The notes beneath the pieces are model-generated. The model made no database searches, was not told where the DNA came from, and was given only the letters and a program-made list of their open reading frames with translations. A stretch of DNA of 64,000 nt from Pannonibacter indicus (GTDB lineage Bacteria > Pseudomonadota > Alphaproteobacteria > Rhizobiales > Stappiaceae). Made by a program: the position numbers and the translations under genes. Below are positions 27,444 to 37,100 of the stretch, in pieces. The stretch spans positions 1 through 64,000 of the forward strand of contig NZ_LIPT01000003.1 in the NCBI RefSeq assembly GCF_001418225.1. The letters run 5' to 3'. How positions within the stretch are numbered: the stretch's first letter is position 1; the number at the start of each line of letters is the position of its first letter.

Positions 27444-27538
27444 TCAATTGTAAGTCGAGAGATCTGATGCCCTTGCGGCGGTTTTCGCATGGACCATAAA
27501 GCCGGCGAGCCGATTGACCGCAGGCCCGCTCCGCCCTA

Positions 27539-28606
27539 ATGGCTGAGACAATACCGTGTTATCGAGACTTCCGGAAAGTTTTGCCCGTGGCCCAGGCCCC
27601 TCAAACCCCGCAAACGCCCGCCGCCGCCGTTGAAACCGGCCATGCCTCCCTGCCCGAGCGCGGAGCGGCCGCTTCTGCTGCCACCCGTCCGGGCCTGCCG
27701 CCTGCGGCCCGCTGGCCGGTGATCCTGGAAACCGCCGGGTGGAAGGACTATGCCCTGCTGGATATGGGGCGCGGGCAGAAGCTGGAGCGCTATGGCCGCT
27801 TCACAGTTGTCCGGCCCGAACCGCAGGCCATGGGCCGGCCGCGGCTGAAGCAGTCGGTCTGGGACCGGGCCGATGCGGTCTTCACCGGTGATGTGGACGA
27901 GGAGGGCCCCGGCCGCTGGAAATTCGCCGGCAGTGTGCCCGAGACCTGGGAAATGGCCTATGGCCCGGCGCGCTATTTCGGCCGCTTCATGTCCTTCCGC
28001 CATGTGGGGGTCTTCCCCGAGCAGGCGCCGCATTGGGACTGGGTGATGAACAAGGTGCGGCAGGCCCGTGCCGCCGAGCCAGGCCGTCAGGTCAAGGTGC
28101 TGAACCTTTTCGGCTACACCGGCCTTGCCTCGCTGCTGCCCGCTGCCGCTGGCGCCCATGTCACCCATGTGGACGCCTCCAAGAAGGCGATCGCCTACGC
28201 CCGCGAAAATCAGGATCTGTCCGGCCTCGGCGATCTGCCCATCCGCTGGATCCTGGAAGATGCCAGCAAGTTCGTCGCCCGCGAAGTGCGGCGCGGCAGC
28301 ATCTATGACGGCATCATCCTCGATCCGCCGAAATATGGCCGCGGCCCCAAGGGCGAGGTGTGGGACCTTTTCGTCAACCTGCCGGAAATGCTGGACATGC
28401 TGCGCCAGCTGCTGTCTCCCAACGCGCTCTTCATGATCCTGACAGCCTATGCCATCCGGGCTTCTTTCCTGTCGGTGCATGAACTGATGGCCGAAACCCT
28501 GTCGAAGCAGGGCGGCCTGCTGGAATCCGGTGAGCTTGTCATCCGTGAGGAGAAGGGCGAGCGCTGCCTGTCCACATCCCTCTTTTCCCGCTGGAGCGGC
28601 GTATGA
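27539..28606 (+). CDS. SAM-dependent methyltransferase (RlmI-like, PF10672 type)
   Basis: A protein of up to 355 residues. The Rossmann methyltransferase core shows motif I as VLNLFGYTGLASL (about 182-194), the acidic loop VDASKKAIAYARENQ, and the catalytic ILDPPKYGRGPKGEVW, which places it with the RlmI/YwbD-like enzymes that methylate rRNA cytosine. No N-terminal PUA domain is visible; instead the N-terminus is Ala/Pro-rich. The ATG at 27539 lacks a Shine-Dalgarno, and a GTG at 27587 behind GGAAAG is an equally good start. The stop overlaps the next gene by four bases (ATGA). Confidence 0.88.
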   Translation: MAETIPCYRDFRKVLPVAQAPQTPQTPAAAVETGHASLPERGAAASAATRPGLPPAARWPVILETAGWKDYALLDMGRGQKLERYGRFTVVRPEPQAMGRPRLKQSVWDRADAVFTGDVDEEGPGRWKFAGSVPETWEMAYGPARYFGRFMSFRHVGVFPEQAPHWDWVMNKVRQARAAEPGRQVKVLNLFGYTGLASLLPAAAGAHVTHVDASKKAIAYARENQDLSGLGDLPIRWILEDASKFVAREVRRGSIYDGIILDPPKYGRGPKGEVWDLFVNLPEMLDMLRQLLSPNALFMILTAYAIRASFLSVHELMAETLSKQGGLLESGELVIREEKGERCLSTSLFSRWSGV

Positions 28607-29436
28607 GCGAGCAAAGACCCCGCATTGGGGCGGTGAAGCAGATCACCAGCCATTCCAACCCGGTCATCAAGGAGATCAAGGGCCTCGTCGCGCTGCGCAA
28701 GCACCGCACGCAGTCCGGCCTCTTCGTGGCGGAAGGGCTGAAGCTGGCGACGGATGCGCTCGAGGCCGGCTGGACCGTGCGCTATCTGGCGCTGGGGCCG
28801 GAGGCGCGGGACAATCCGATTGCCCAGAAGGCAGCCGCCACGGCCAAGTCGCGCGGCGCGCTGATCCTTGAGGTGAACACATCCATTCTGGAGGCGATCA
28901 CCCGCAAGGAAAACCCGCAGATGGTGGTTGGCGTCTACGAGCAGCAGCTGACGCCGCTGGAGCGCATCGACCCGGCCCAGTCCACCGTCTGGATCGCCCT
29001 CGACCGGGTGCGCGATCCGGGCAATCTGGGCACGATCATCCGCACGGCCGACGCAGTGGGGGCTTCCGGCGTCATTCTCATCGGCGACTGCACCGATCCC
29101 TTCGCGGTGGAAGCCGTGCGCGCCACCATGGGCTCGCTGTTCCACGTGCCGCTGGTCAAGACCTCAGCGGACGCCTTCAAGGCGGTGATGGCGAAGTGGC
29201 CGGGCACGGTGGCGGGCACTCACCTTGCCGGTTCCGTCGATTACCGCACGGTGGACTACCGGGAGCCGGCGCTGCTCGTGATGGGCAACGAGCAGCAGGG
29301 CCTGTCCGGTGATCTGGCTGCAGCCTGCAAGACACTGGTGCGCATTCCGCAGGCCGGGCAGGCGGATAGCCTCAATCTGGCGGTGGCCACCGGCATCACA
29401 CTATACGAGATCCGCCGCAAGAAACTGAGCCTCTGA
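28603..29436 (+). CDS. TrmH/SpoU-family RNA 2'-O-methyltransferase
   Basis: A 277-residue SPOUT enzyme. The N-terminal part (about 13-100, TSHSNPVIKEIKGL and GLFVAEGLKLA) is the substrate-binding domain of the RlmB/TsnR type. The knotted catalytic domain has the three motifs: ALDRVRDPGNLGTIIRTADA (motif 1), LLVMGNEQQGLS (motif 2) and VRIPQAGQADSLNLAVATGI (motif 3). It methylates ribose in rRNA or tRNA; the target site is not predictable. It overlaps the preceding methyltransferase by four bases, so the two RNA-modification candidates form one operon. Confidence 0.92.
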   Translation: MSEQRPRIGAVKQITSHSNPVIKEIKGLVALRKHRTQSGLFVAEGLKLATDALEAGWTVRYLALGPEARDNPIAQKAAATAKSRGALILEVNTSILEAITRKENPQMVVGVYEQQLTPLERIDPAQSTVWIALDRVRDPGNLGTIIRTADAVGASGVILIGDCTDPFAVEAVRATMGSLFHVPLVKTSADAFKAVMAKWPGTVAGTHLAGSVDYRTVDYREPALLVMGNEQQGLSGDLAAACKTLVRIPQAGQADSLNLAVATGITLYEIRRKKLSL

Positions 29437-29454
29437 ACCCCAGGGAGAGACGCC

Positions 29455-30309
29455 ATGCGCCTGTTCATCTTCGGAGTTGGCTATTCCTCGAAGGCTTTCG
29501 TGGAGCGCATCCGGCACCGCTGCAGCTGGATCGGCGGCACCACGCGCTCGCAGGCCAAGGCGGAGCAACTGAAGGCGCTGGGCGTCGAACCTTTCCTCTT
29601 TGACGGCACGCAGCCGGGCAAGGGCATTCGTGAAGCACTGGCCGGCGCGACCCACGTGCTGCAGTCGATTGCGCCCGATGAGGCAGGCGATCCGGTGCTG
29701 ACGCATCACGGCGCGGATGTTGCCGCAGGGCGCCCGCAGTGGATTGGCTATCTCTCCACCGTCGGCGTCTATGGCGACCATGATGGCGCCTGGGTGGACG
29801 AGGACACGCCCTGCCGCCCGGTGTCGCGCCGCTCGGTGCAGCGGGTGGAGGCTGAAACCGCCTGGCTGGAGTTTGCCGCGAAGGAGGATCTGCCGGTGCA
29901 GATCTTCCGTCTGTCCGGCATCTATGGACCGGGCCGCAATGCGCTCGTCAACCTGCGCAATGGCACGGCGCGGCGCCTGGTCAAGCCGGGTCAGGTGTTC
30001 AACCGCGTTCGGGTCGAGGATATTGCCGGCGCGTTGGAAGCGTCCCTCGCAGAGCCGAAAACCCGGATCTACAATGTAACCGATGATGAGCCTGCACCGC
30101 CGCAGGATGTCGTAACCTATGCCGCCCGGATTCTGGGGGTGCAACCGCCTCCGGAACAAGATTTTGAGACAGCGGAACTTTCGCCGATGGCACGCTCCTT
30201 TTACGGGGAGAACAAACGTGTCTCAAATGCGCGGATCAAAAGAGAATTGGGATTTGAATTTTCATACGCAAACTACCGGGAATCGCTAGACCAATTAATG
30301 GAGAATTAA
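29455..30309 (+). CDS. NAD(P)-dependent epimerase/dehydratase-family protein (YeeZ-like SDR)
   Basis: A 284-residue extended/atypical SDR. The N-terminus reads FIFGVGYSSKAFVERI, a variant of the GxGxxG nucleotide-binding loop, and the middle contains YLSTVGVYGDHDGAWVDE and RLSGIYGPGRN, features shared with YeeZ and sugar-nucleotide epimerases. The classical YxxxK pair is not obvious, so catalysis is uncertain. It follows the SpoU methyltransferase by 18 bases behind a GGGAGAG box and may belong to the same operon. The last 100 bases are more AT-rich than the rest. Confidence 0.82.
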   Translation: MRLFIFGVGYSSKAFVERIRHRCSWIGGTTRSQAKAEQLKALGVEPFLFDGTQPGKGIREALAGATHVLQSIAPDEAGDPVLTHHGADVAAGRPQWIGYLSTVGVYGDHDGAWVDEDTPCRPVSRRSVQRVEAETAWLEFAAKEDLPVQIFRLSGIYGPGRNALVNLRNGTARRLVKPGQVFNRVRVEDIAGALEASLAEPKTRIYNVTDDEPAPPQDVVTYAARILGVQPPPEQDFETAELSPMARSFYGENKRVSNARIKRELGFEFSYANYRESLDQLMEN

Positions 30310-30497
30310 ACGCTGTTATATCTATCAATATACAACCCGCAAAGATTGCAAGGATTTTCCGGTGGATTGACTTCAGATTGAATATTCTTGACCGGATATG
30401 CTCTTAATTTGGCCGATGTGACCTTTAATTGCGCAGTTTCATTCATTCTTAACTGGCTTATTTCAGCCTTGTGCATGTAAAAAGCACGAGGCTCATC

Positions 30498-31112
30498 ATG
30501 AAGAATGTCTGCGCCGCTTCGATTCTTGGTTTGCTTGCAATGGGGTTGCACTCCGCTGCTCTGGCCCAGCCATCCGCTCCCGATCCTGCGTCCCTGATCA
30601 CCCCGGCCGTGATCGAGAGCATACGCGCGGAACTGGACAATCCCATTGTGCCGCTATCGATCAAGGCCCAGAACCAGAAGCGCGGCATGATCTCGCAAGC
30701 AGAGATCGATGCGCTGGACAAACAGTGGGTGGATGAGCGCAAGGCGGGCGACAAGCCTCTGATCGCGGCCACACTGTCGGCGCCGCTGTCCACCTATCTG
30801 CTGCGCATGCAGGCCGGAAGCCTGGGCCTCTATGCCGAGATTTTCGTGATGGATGCCAATGGGCTGAATGTCGGCCAGAGCAGCATCACCAGCGACTACT
30901 GGCAGGGTGATGAGGCCAAGTTTCAGAAGACATTTCCCCTCGGCGCCGATGCCGTCTTCATCGACAAGGCCGAATGGGATGAAGACCTGAAGGTCTGGCT
31001 CTCTCAGTTGAACATCACGATTGCCGATCCCGAAAGCGGAAAGCCCATTGGCGCTGCCACCATCGAAATCAACCTGACCGAGCTCGAGCGCCGTTCAGGC
31101 GCCGGAAGCTGA
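30498..31112 (+). CDS. Secreted Cache/PDC-like sensor protein paired with a chemoreceptor
   Basis: A 204-residue exported protein. A signal peptide ([24 protein letters not shown]) is followed by a soluble domain with [40 protein letters not shown] and [16 protein letters not shown]. This order (MDANG, sDYWQGDE, final GaatieI strand) matches the extracellular PDC/Cache fold normally built into chemoreceptors and histidine kinases, but here it is free-standing with no second membrane segment. Its stop is only 13 bases before a chemoreceptor gene, so the two are co-transcribed. I infer that it is a periplasmic ligand-binding partner of that receptor. The ATG at 30471 is an alternative start. 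Confidence 0.72.
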   Translation: MKNVCAASILGLLAMGLHSAALAQPSAPDPASLITPAVIESIRAELDNPIVPLSIKAQNQKRGMISQAEIDALDKQWVDERKAGDKPLIAATLSAPLSTYLLRMQAGSLGLYAEIFVMDANGLNVGQSSITSDYWQGDEAKFQKTFPLGADAVFIDKAEWDEDLKVWLSQLNITIADPESGKPIGAATIEINLTELERRSGAGS

Positions 31113-31125
31113 CGGGAGGCCAAAG

Positions 31126-32811
31126 ATGCTCAAGAATCTCTCTGTTGCCCAGAAGGGCATTTCCGCCTTCGCCGGGTTGTCGCTGATCAGCGTCGCGGCG
31201 GGTCTGACCACCTATTACAAGACCGTCGCTGCCGCCGACGCGGTGACTGCCATGTCACAGCACTATCTGGTTGCCACGCAGATCGACGATCTTGAAATTT
31301 CCTTGATTCAGGAGAACCTTGAGCTGAAAGTCTTCCTGCTGACGGGAGACCGTGAGGCACTTGCCCGTGCCCAGGCGATGGGAGAGGAGGTCAAGGGGCT
31401 GCTCGCCACGCTTGGCAGCAGTGTGGCGGATGTTTCTCCATCCGATGCCGGTCTGGTATCTGAAATTGCAACGACGCTGAATGCCTGGCAGGTGCAGTTT
31501 GTCGATGCGCAGGTCCAGAACATGCGCACGCCCGAAACGGTGGATCTCGCTCGTGCGATGGAATTGTCCGGTGAAGGCAATGCATTGCAGGCCAAGGCTA
31601 CTGCGGCGATTCACGCGCTGGAAGATGCAATCGACACGAAGATCGAGCAGCTGGCGGAAGTCGAGAAGGAAGCCCTGTCCGCTGCCCGCACAATTGCACT
31701 GGGCAGCGCGGGCCTGATGCTGCTCTTTGCCATGCTTTTCGGGTTTCTGAACTTCCGGCTGGTTTCGCAGCCGTTGAAGACCCTGTCCGGCGTGCTCGGG
31801 CGTCTTGCCAGTGGTGATCTGAACGCACAGGCGAACCTGGGCGGCCGGCGCGACGAGATTGGCGACATGGCCAGTGCCATGGAAGTTTTCCGCGAGAACA
31901 TGCTGCGGACCCGCGAGCTTGAAGCGGCTGGCGAGCGTCAGCGTACCGAGGCCGAAGCGGCGCGCAAGCGTGGCATGGACGAAGTCGCCAGTTCATTCGA
32001 GGCGGCCATCCTCACCATCTCCGACGAGATGATCGGTGGGCTGACGAACCTCAAGGGCACGGCCTCCTCTCTGGCGACCATCGCCAGCGAGACAACCCGC
32101 CAGGCTTCTTCCGTCGCCGAGGCGTCCCAGCACACGACGAACAATGTCAACACGGTCGCCAGCGCCACGGAAGAGCTCTCGGCTTCTATCGCCGAGATCA
32201 ACGAGCAGGTGCACTCCGCCTCGAAGGTGGCCGCCAGGGCGGAGACCGAGGTGGACCGGTCCAATCAGGCGGTCGGCAAGCTGCAGGATGTGGTGGTGCG
32301 CATCGGTGACGTGACACGCCTCATCAATGATATCGCCAACCAGACCAACCTGCTGGCCCTGAACGCCACCATCGAGGCAGCCCGTGCGGGTGAGGCAGGC
32401 CGAGGATTTGCCGTCGTCGCCAGCGAAGTGAAGGCGCTGGCGGAGCAGACCGCCAAGGCGACGGAAGAAATCGACAGCCAGATTTCCGAAATGCGCGTGG
32501 CAGCATCCGAGTCCATTGAAGCGACGGCCGCCGTGGCTGAAATGGTAAAGCTGATTTCCGAACGCACCACAGCCATGGCAGCGGCGACCGAGCAGCAGAA
32601 TGCGGCGACCAATGAGATCGCCCGCAACGTGTCTCAGGCGGCCAGCAGCACCCATGGCGTGACGCACTCCATCGGCACTGTGAGCAATTCGGCGCAGCAG
32701 ACCGGGGTTATCAGCGAGGACATGCGCCGGGCCATCGAGGAATTGCATGACCGCTCTGCCCGAATGCGGCAGGCGATGACGGACTTCCTCAATCAGGTGC
32801 GCGTTGCCTGA
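31126..32811 (+). CDS. Methyl-accepting chemotaxis protein with helical-bundle sensor
   Basis: A 561-residue chemoreceptor: membrane segment at about 8-28, an all-helical periplasmic domain (about 29-185, with [20 protein letters not shown], the CHASE3/four-helix-bundle style), a second membrane segment (about 187-208), HAMP (209-262), and the signalling hairpin with [20 protein letters not shown]. Helical-bundle receptors such as Tar and Trg can sense through periplasmic binding proteins, which makes the co-transcribed secreted Cache-like protein upstream a likely partner. AGATGAC-like spacing and a GGGAGG box support the start. A strong terminator follows. Confidence 0.9.
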   Translation: MLKNLSVAQKGISAFAGLSLISVAAGLTTYYKTVAAADAVTAMSQHYLVATQIDDLEISLIQENLELKVFLLTGDREALARAQAMGEEVKGLLATLGSSVADVSPSDAGLVSEIATTLNAWQVQFVDAQVQNMRTPETVDLARAMELSGEGNALQAKATAAIHALEDAIDTKIEQLAEVEKEALSAARTIALGSAGLMLLFAMLFGFLNFRLVSQPLKTLSGVLGRLASGDLNAQANLGGRRDEIGDMASAMEVFRENMLRTRELEAAGERQRTEAEAARKRGMDEVASSFEAAILTISDEMIGGLTNLKGTASSLATIASETTRQASSVAEASQHTTNNVNTVASATEELSASIAEINEQVHSASKVAARAETEVDRSNQAVGKLQDVVVRIGDVTRLINDIANQTNLLALNATIEAARAGEAGRGFAVVASEVKALAEQTAKATEEIDSQISEMRVAASESIEATAAVAEMVKLISERTTAMAAATEQQNAATNEIARNVSQAASSTHGVTHSIGTVSNSAQQTGVISEDMRRAIEELHDRSARMRQAMTDFLNQVRVA

Positions 32812-32858
32812 GGGCGCTGGACCGTCTCAAGACTGGATACACCGGCGTCGATTAGCAC

Positions 32859-32886
32859 AAGGCCGGGTCACCTGACCCGGCCTTTG
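32859..32886 (+). terminator. Rho-independent terminator after sensor/chemoreceptor operon
   Basis: A perfect 12-bp arm pair (AAGGCCGGGTCA / TGACCCGGCCTT) followed by TTTGCTTATTG. It lies about 48 bases past the chemoreceptor stop. Confidence 0.85.
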
Positions 32887-33083
32887 CTTATTGTATTTTC
32901 GCAGAAAGCCACAGCGCACTTGAAATGCAGTACGATACCCCCTACGTAAGGGACCGTGCAGCAATGCCGCAGTCTGCTGGAAGGATGCGGAGAAGAGGCC
33001 GTTAGGCTTCTGTTAACCACGCAAGTGTGAAGCTGACACAAGGCAGCCACCAGTCATTGCTGACAAAAGGTGGCGATCCTCCA

Positions 33084-33097
33084 ATGACAACTGTCAT
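33084..33097. promoter_or_regulatory. Palindrome upstream of cold-shock-fold gene
   Basis: ATGACA-AC-TGTCAT, perfect apart from the two-base centre, about 70 bases before the start of the small cold-shock-fold gene. Candidate operator; no regulator identified. Confidence 0.4.
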
Positions 33098-33112
33098 AGA
33101 GCCGTCGAAGAA

Positions 33113-33130
33113 GCCAGCTATAGAGCTGGC
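33113..33130 (+). promoter_or_regulatory. Leader hairpin of cold-shock-fold gene
   Basis: GCCAGCT-ATAG-AGCTGGC forms a perfect 7-bp stem with a tetraloop, ending 36 bases before the start codon. Cold-shock mRNAs commonly have structured leaders that control translation; that role here is inference. Confidence 0.4.
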
Positions 33131-33166
33131 CGGTGACCTATGATGTAACGTAAAGAAAGAAGAAAA

Positions 33167-33367
33167 ATGGACCACGGAAATGTAAAGTGGTTCGACATGC
33201 ACCGGGGAATTGGTGTGATCGAACCTCAGGAAGGGGACGACGTCCTCGTTGATCTGGCGAGCCTGCGCCGTTCCGGCATAGGCAGCCTGCATGAAGGCCA
33301 GCTTGTTGCCTTCGACATGGCCTTCCGCGCCGGCCGCAGCATGGCCGAACATGTGAAAGTGCTGTAA
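33167..33367 (+). CDS. Divergent cold-shock-domain protein
   Basis: A 66-residue protein beginning with GNVKWFDMHRGIGVIEPQEG, which aligns along its length with the five-stranded cold-shock domain (KWF at 6-8 conserved). The RNP1 motif, usually KGFGFI, is RGIGVI, and RNP2, usually VFVHFSAI, is VLVDLASL. The aromatic residues that stack on RNA bases are therefore mostly gone. It may bind nucleic acid weakly, bind another ligand, or act through protein contacts. It has a purine-rich AAGAAAGAAG ribosome binding site and a structured leader, and stands alone between a terminator and putR. Confidence 0.8.
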   Translation: MDHGNVKWFDMHRGIGVIEPQEGDDVLVDLASLRRSGIGSLHEGQLVAFDMAFRAGRSMAEHVKVL

Positions 33368-33388
33368 GCCGCCGCATTCCTGCGGCTT
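33366..33388 (+). terminator. Weak hairpin after cold-shock-fold gene
   Basis: AAGCCGC and GCGGCTT form a 7-bp stem starting at the stop codon, but no real T-run follows. Low-confidence terminator. Confidence 0.35.
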
Positions 33389-33547
33389 GCAGCTTGTTCC
33401 TTGCCCTCGCGTTTCTGCCTGTGGATGGATGACGTTTCTGGAAGACGGACTGATGCAACGTTCGCCCGGAAATGCCTGCAGGATTGCCATCAGAAACGCG
33501 CAAGGCTCCCCCGGCGGTCTCACTGGCCGCCGCCAAATCTCCTCCTC

Positions 33548-34018
33548 TCAAATCGGCAGAACGTGGGTGTCCTTGACATCCTCCATCACCGCGTAGGTGT
33601 GCGTTTCGCGCACGCCCGGCAGGTTCAGGATCACCTCTGCCAGAAACTGCCGGTAATGGGTCATGTCGCGCACGCGGCTTTTGATGAGATAATCAAAGCC
33701 GCCTGCGACCATGTGGCATTCCAGTACTTCGGCCGAGCGGGCCACCGCTGACGCAAAGGCGTCGAAGACGTCCGCCGTCGTCTTGTCCAGCTTCACTTCC
33801 ACGAACACCAGCAGCCCGAGATTGAGCTTCTGCGGGTTCAGCTCTGCGGTGAAGCGCAGGATGTAGCCCTCGCGGATCAGCCGTTTCATCCGCTCGGACG
33901 TGGCGGTAGCGGACAGACCGATCTTCTCGGCCAGATCCGTGTTGGTGATCCGCCCATCCTCCTGCAACGCGCCCAGGATTTTTCGGTCGATCCGGTCAAG
34001 GTTCGGAATATTCTCCAT
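33548..34018 (-). CDS. putR: Lrp/AsnC-family regulator, probable PutR
   Basis: A 156-residue regulator with an N-terminal winged HTH (NTDLAEKIGLSATATSERMK, about 26-45) and a C-terminal RAM ligand-binding/oligomerisation domain (LVFVEVKLDK to HTYAVMEDV). It is divergent from putA across 123 bases. In Agrobacterium and Rhodobacter an Lrp-type PutR encoded in this position activates putA in response to proline, and the PutA here has no DNA-binding domain of its own, so PutR is the natural assignment. ATG at 34018 is preferred over the TTG one codon upstream. Confidence 0.9.
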   Translation of the reverse strand: MENIPNLDRIDRKILGALQEDGRITNTDLAEKIGLSATATSERMKRLIREGYILRFTAELNPQKLNLGLLVFVEVKLDKTTADVFDAFASAVARSAEVLECHMVAGGFDYLIKSRVRDMTHYRQFLAEVILNLPGVRETHTYAVMEDVKDTHVLPI

Positions 34019-34040
34019 CAAGAGGCCTCATTTCCAGAAA

Positions 34041-34063
34041 ATATCAGGTTTGATAGCCTGTAT
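34041..34063. promoter_or_regulatory. Candidate PutR operator
   Basis: Imperfect dyad ATAtCAGG-N8-CCTGtAT, centred between the divergent putR and putA starts. Position and symmetry fit an Lrp-family site; not proven. Confidence 0.45.
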
Positions 34064-34141
34064 TTGGCGAAAACCAAAGCGGGATTGCAGGTAATCTGGC
34101 GGAAAGCCCTGTTGCGCCCTGCGCCTGCCGGAGATCCGATC

Positions 34142-37100
34142 GTGAAGTCTGCGTCTGCCCCGCTTGCCCCTGCTCTCACCGCTTCGCCTTTCCGCGCGGA
34201 ATTCGCCCCCGATGATGGCGCGCTGGTGCGCCGCATGCTGGCGGAAACCCGCCTTGCCGCTGATGCAGAGGCGCGGATCGACGCGAAGGCTACGGCCTAT
34301 ATCGAAGAGATGCGCGGCGCCCGTTCGGGTCTTGGCGGCGTCGAAGACTTCATGCGGGAATTCGGCCTCACCACCCGCGAGGGCCTTGCCATGATGGTGC
34401 TGGCCGAGGCGCTGCTGCGCGTGCCGGATGCGGCCACCGCCGACAGGCTGATCGAGGACAAGCTGGCCGCCGCCAAGTTCGGCGAGGGGGAGGGGCGCAA
34501 GTCCGACACCTGGCTCGTGTCCGCCTCCTCCTGGGCGCTGGGCGTCACCTCGCGGCTGCTGCATCCGGGCGACACGCCGGACAGCATCCTCACCAGCCTC
34601 GTGCGCCGCATCGGCATGCCGGCCGTGCGCACGGCAACGCGGCAGGCCATGCGTCTTCTCGGCCACCAGTTCGTGCTGGGCGAAACCATCGAGGATGCGC
34701 TGAAGCGTGCCAAGGTTCTGGAGCCGAAGGGCTACCGCTTCTCCTATGACATGCTGGGCGAGGGTGCGCGCACGCAGGCCGATGCGGAACGCTACTTCCG
34801 GTCCTATGCCGCCGCCATTGAAGCCATCGGCAAGGCCGCCGGGTCCCGCCCCTTGCCGGACCGGCCGGGCATTTCCGTCAAGCTTTCGGCGCTGCATCCG
34901 CGTTATGAGGCGGTGAAGGAAAAGCGGGTGATGGCCGAGCTGCTGCCCCGCGTGCTGGACCTTGCCCGTATGGCGCGCGCCCATGACCTCAACTTCACCA
35001 TCGACGCAGAGGAGGCCGACCGGCTGGAACTGTCTCTGGACCTCATCGCCCGGATCGTGGCCGATCCGGTGCTGGACGGCTGGAACGGTTTCGGCCTTGC
35101 GGTGCAGGCCTATCAGAAGCGCGGGCAGGAGGTTGTTAGCTGGCTTATTGATCTGGCGCGCCTTCACAACCGGCGCCTGATGGTGCGGCTCGTCAAAGGC
35201 GCCTATTGGGATACGGAGATCAAGCGGGCGCAGGAGCGGGGGCTCGCAGACTATCCCGTCTTCAGCCGCAAGGCCGCGACGGACCTGTCCTATCTCGCCT
35301 GCGCTCGCCGCCTGCTGGCCGCGCGCGATGTCATCTATCCGCAGTTCGCCACCCACAATGCGCTCACCGTTGCCCAGATCCAGGAAATGGCAGGCAAGCC
35401 GGAAGGCTTCGAGTTCCAGCGCCTGCATGGCATGGGCGAAAGCCTCTACAAGGCCGTGGTGGAGCGCGATGGTTATCCCTGCCGCATCTATGCGCCCGTC
35501 GGTGGTCACAAGGACCTCTTGGCCTATCTGGTGCGCCGCCTGCTGGAAAATGGTGCCAATTCCTCCTTCGTCTCCATCGTGGGTGATGCCAGCATTCCCG
35601 CAGCAGACCTTTTGAAGCGTCCTGTGGAGCTGCTGGAAGGCGGTGAGCGCGCCCGCAACCGCTCCATCGCGCTGCCCGCCGATCTCTATGCCCCCACCCG
35701 CCGCAATTCCGCCGGGCTGGAACTGGGCGTCGAAGCCGAGCGCGATGCGCTGCTTTCCGGCATGGCCCGCCAGAGCTTCCCGGCCGTTACCGCCCGCCCG
35801 CTTGTGCCGGGCCATGATGTTGCTGCCCGCCCGCGCGCCTTGCTTTCGCCCATCGATGGCAGCCTTGTGGCCGGTGAAGTTGCCGAGGCTGATGCCAGGC
35901 TGGCGGCAGCGGCCATGGAGGTTGCGGCCAGGGGTTTTGAGATCTGGTCCCGCACGCCGGTGGAAGACCGCGCTGCCGCGCTGGACCGGATGGCGGATCT
36001 GATGGAAGAAAACCGCGACCGGTTGATGGCGCTTCTGGCCGTGGAAGCCGGCAAGACGCTGACGGATGGTATCGCCGAAATCCGCGAGGCGGTGGACTTC
36101 TGCCGCTATTATGCCGCTGAGGCGCGCGGGCTCTTCGGCGAAGGCCGCCTGATGCCCGGCCCGACGGGCGAGGAAAACCGCTACCGCCTGCGCGGGCGCG
36201 GCGTCTTCGTCTGCATTTCGCCCTGGAATTTCCCGCTCGCCATCTTCCTCGGGCAGGTGGCCGCCGCGCTTGTCGCGGGCAATGCGGTGGTGGCCAAGCC
36301 CGCCGAACAGACGCCGCTGATTGCCCATGAGGCGGTGCGCCTGTTCCATGCCGCCGGTGTGCCGGAAACCGCGCTGCTCTATGTGCCGGGCGACGGCGCA
36401 GTGGGCGCAGCGCTGACCTCCCATCCGCAGGTGGCGGGCGTTGCCTTCACCGGTTCGACCGAAACCGCTTGGGCCATCAACAGCGCCCTTGCCGCCCGGC
36501 GCGGGCCCATCGTGCCGCTGATTGCGGAAACCGGCGGCATCAATGCCATGCTGGTGGATGCCACCGCCCTGCCGGAACAGGTCTGCGATGATGTGGTGAC
36601 CTCCGCCTTCCGCTCCGCCGGGCAGCGCTGCTCGGCCCTGCGGCTCTTGTTCCTGCAGGAGGATGTGGCGGATCACCTTCTGGAGATGATCGAAGGTTCG
36701 GTGCGCGAGCTTACTCTTGGCGACCCGCGCCTTGCTGAAACCGATATCGGCCCGGTGATCGACCGTGAAGCGCGGGACAACATCCTCACCCATGTGCGGG
36801 TGATGGAATCGGCCGGGCGGCTGAAATTCTCCGGCAAGGAGCCGGACGTGACCCTCGCGGGCGGCACCTATGTGGCCCCGCAGATCATCGAACTGGAACG
36901 GCCCGAGGACCTGACGCGCGAAGTCTTCGGCCCGGTGCTGCATGTGGTGCGCTACAAGGCAAAGGACTTTGGCGCCATGCTGGAAAAGATCGCCGCCTCC
37001 GGCTACGGCCTGACGCTCGGCGTCCATTCCCGCATCGATGCCACGGTGAAGCAGGTGGTGGACCGGCTGCCGGTGGGCAATGTCTACGTCAACCGCAACA

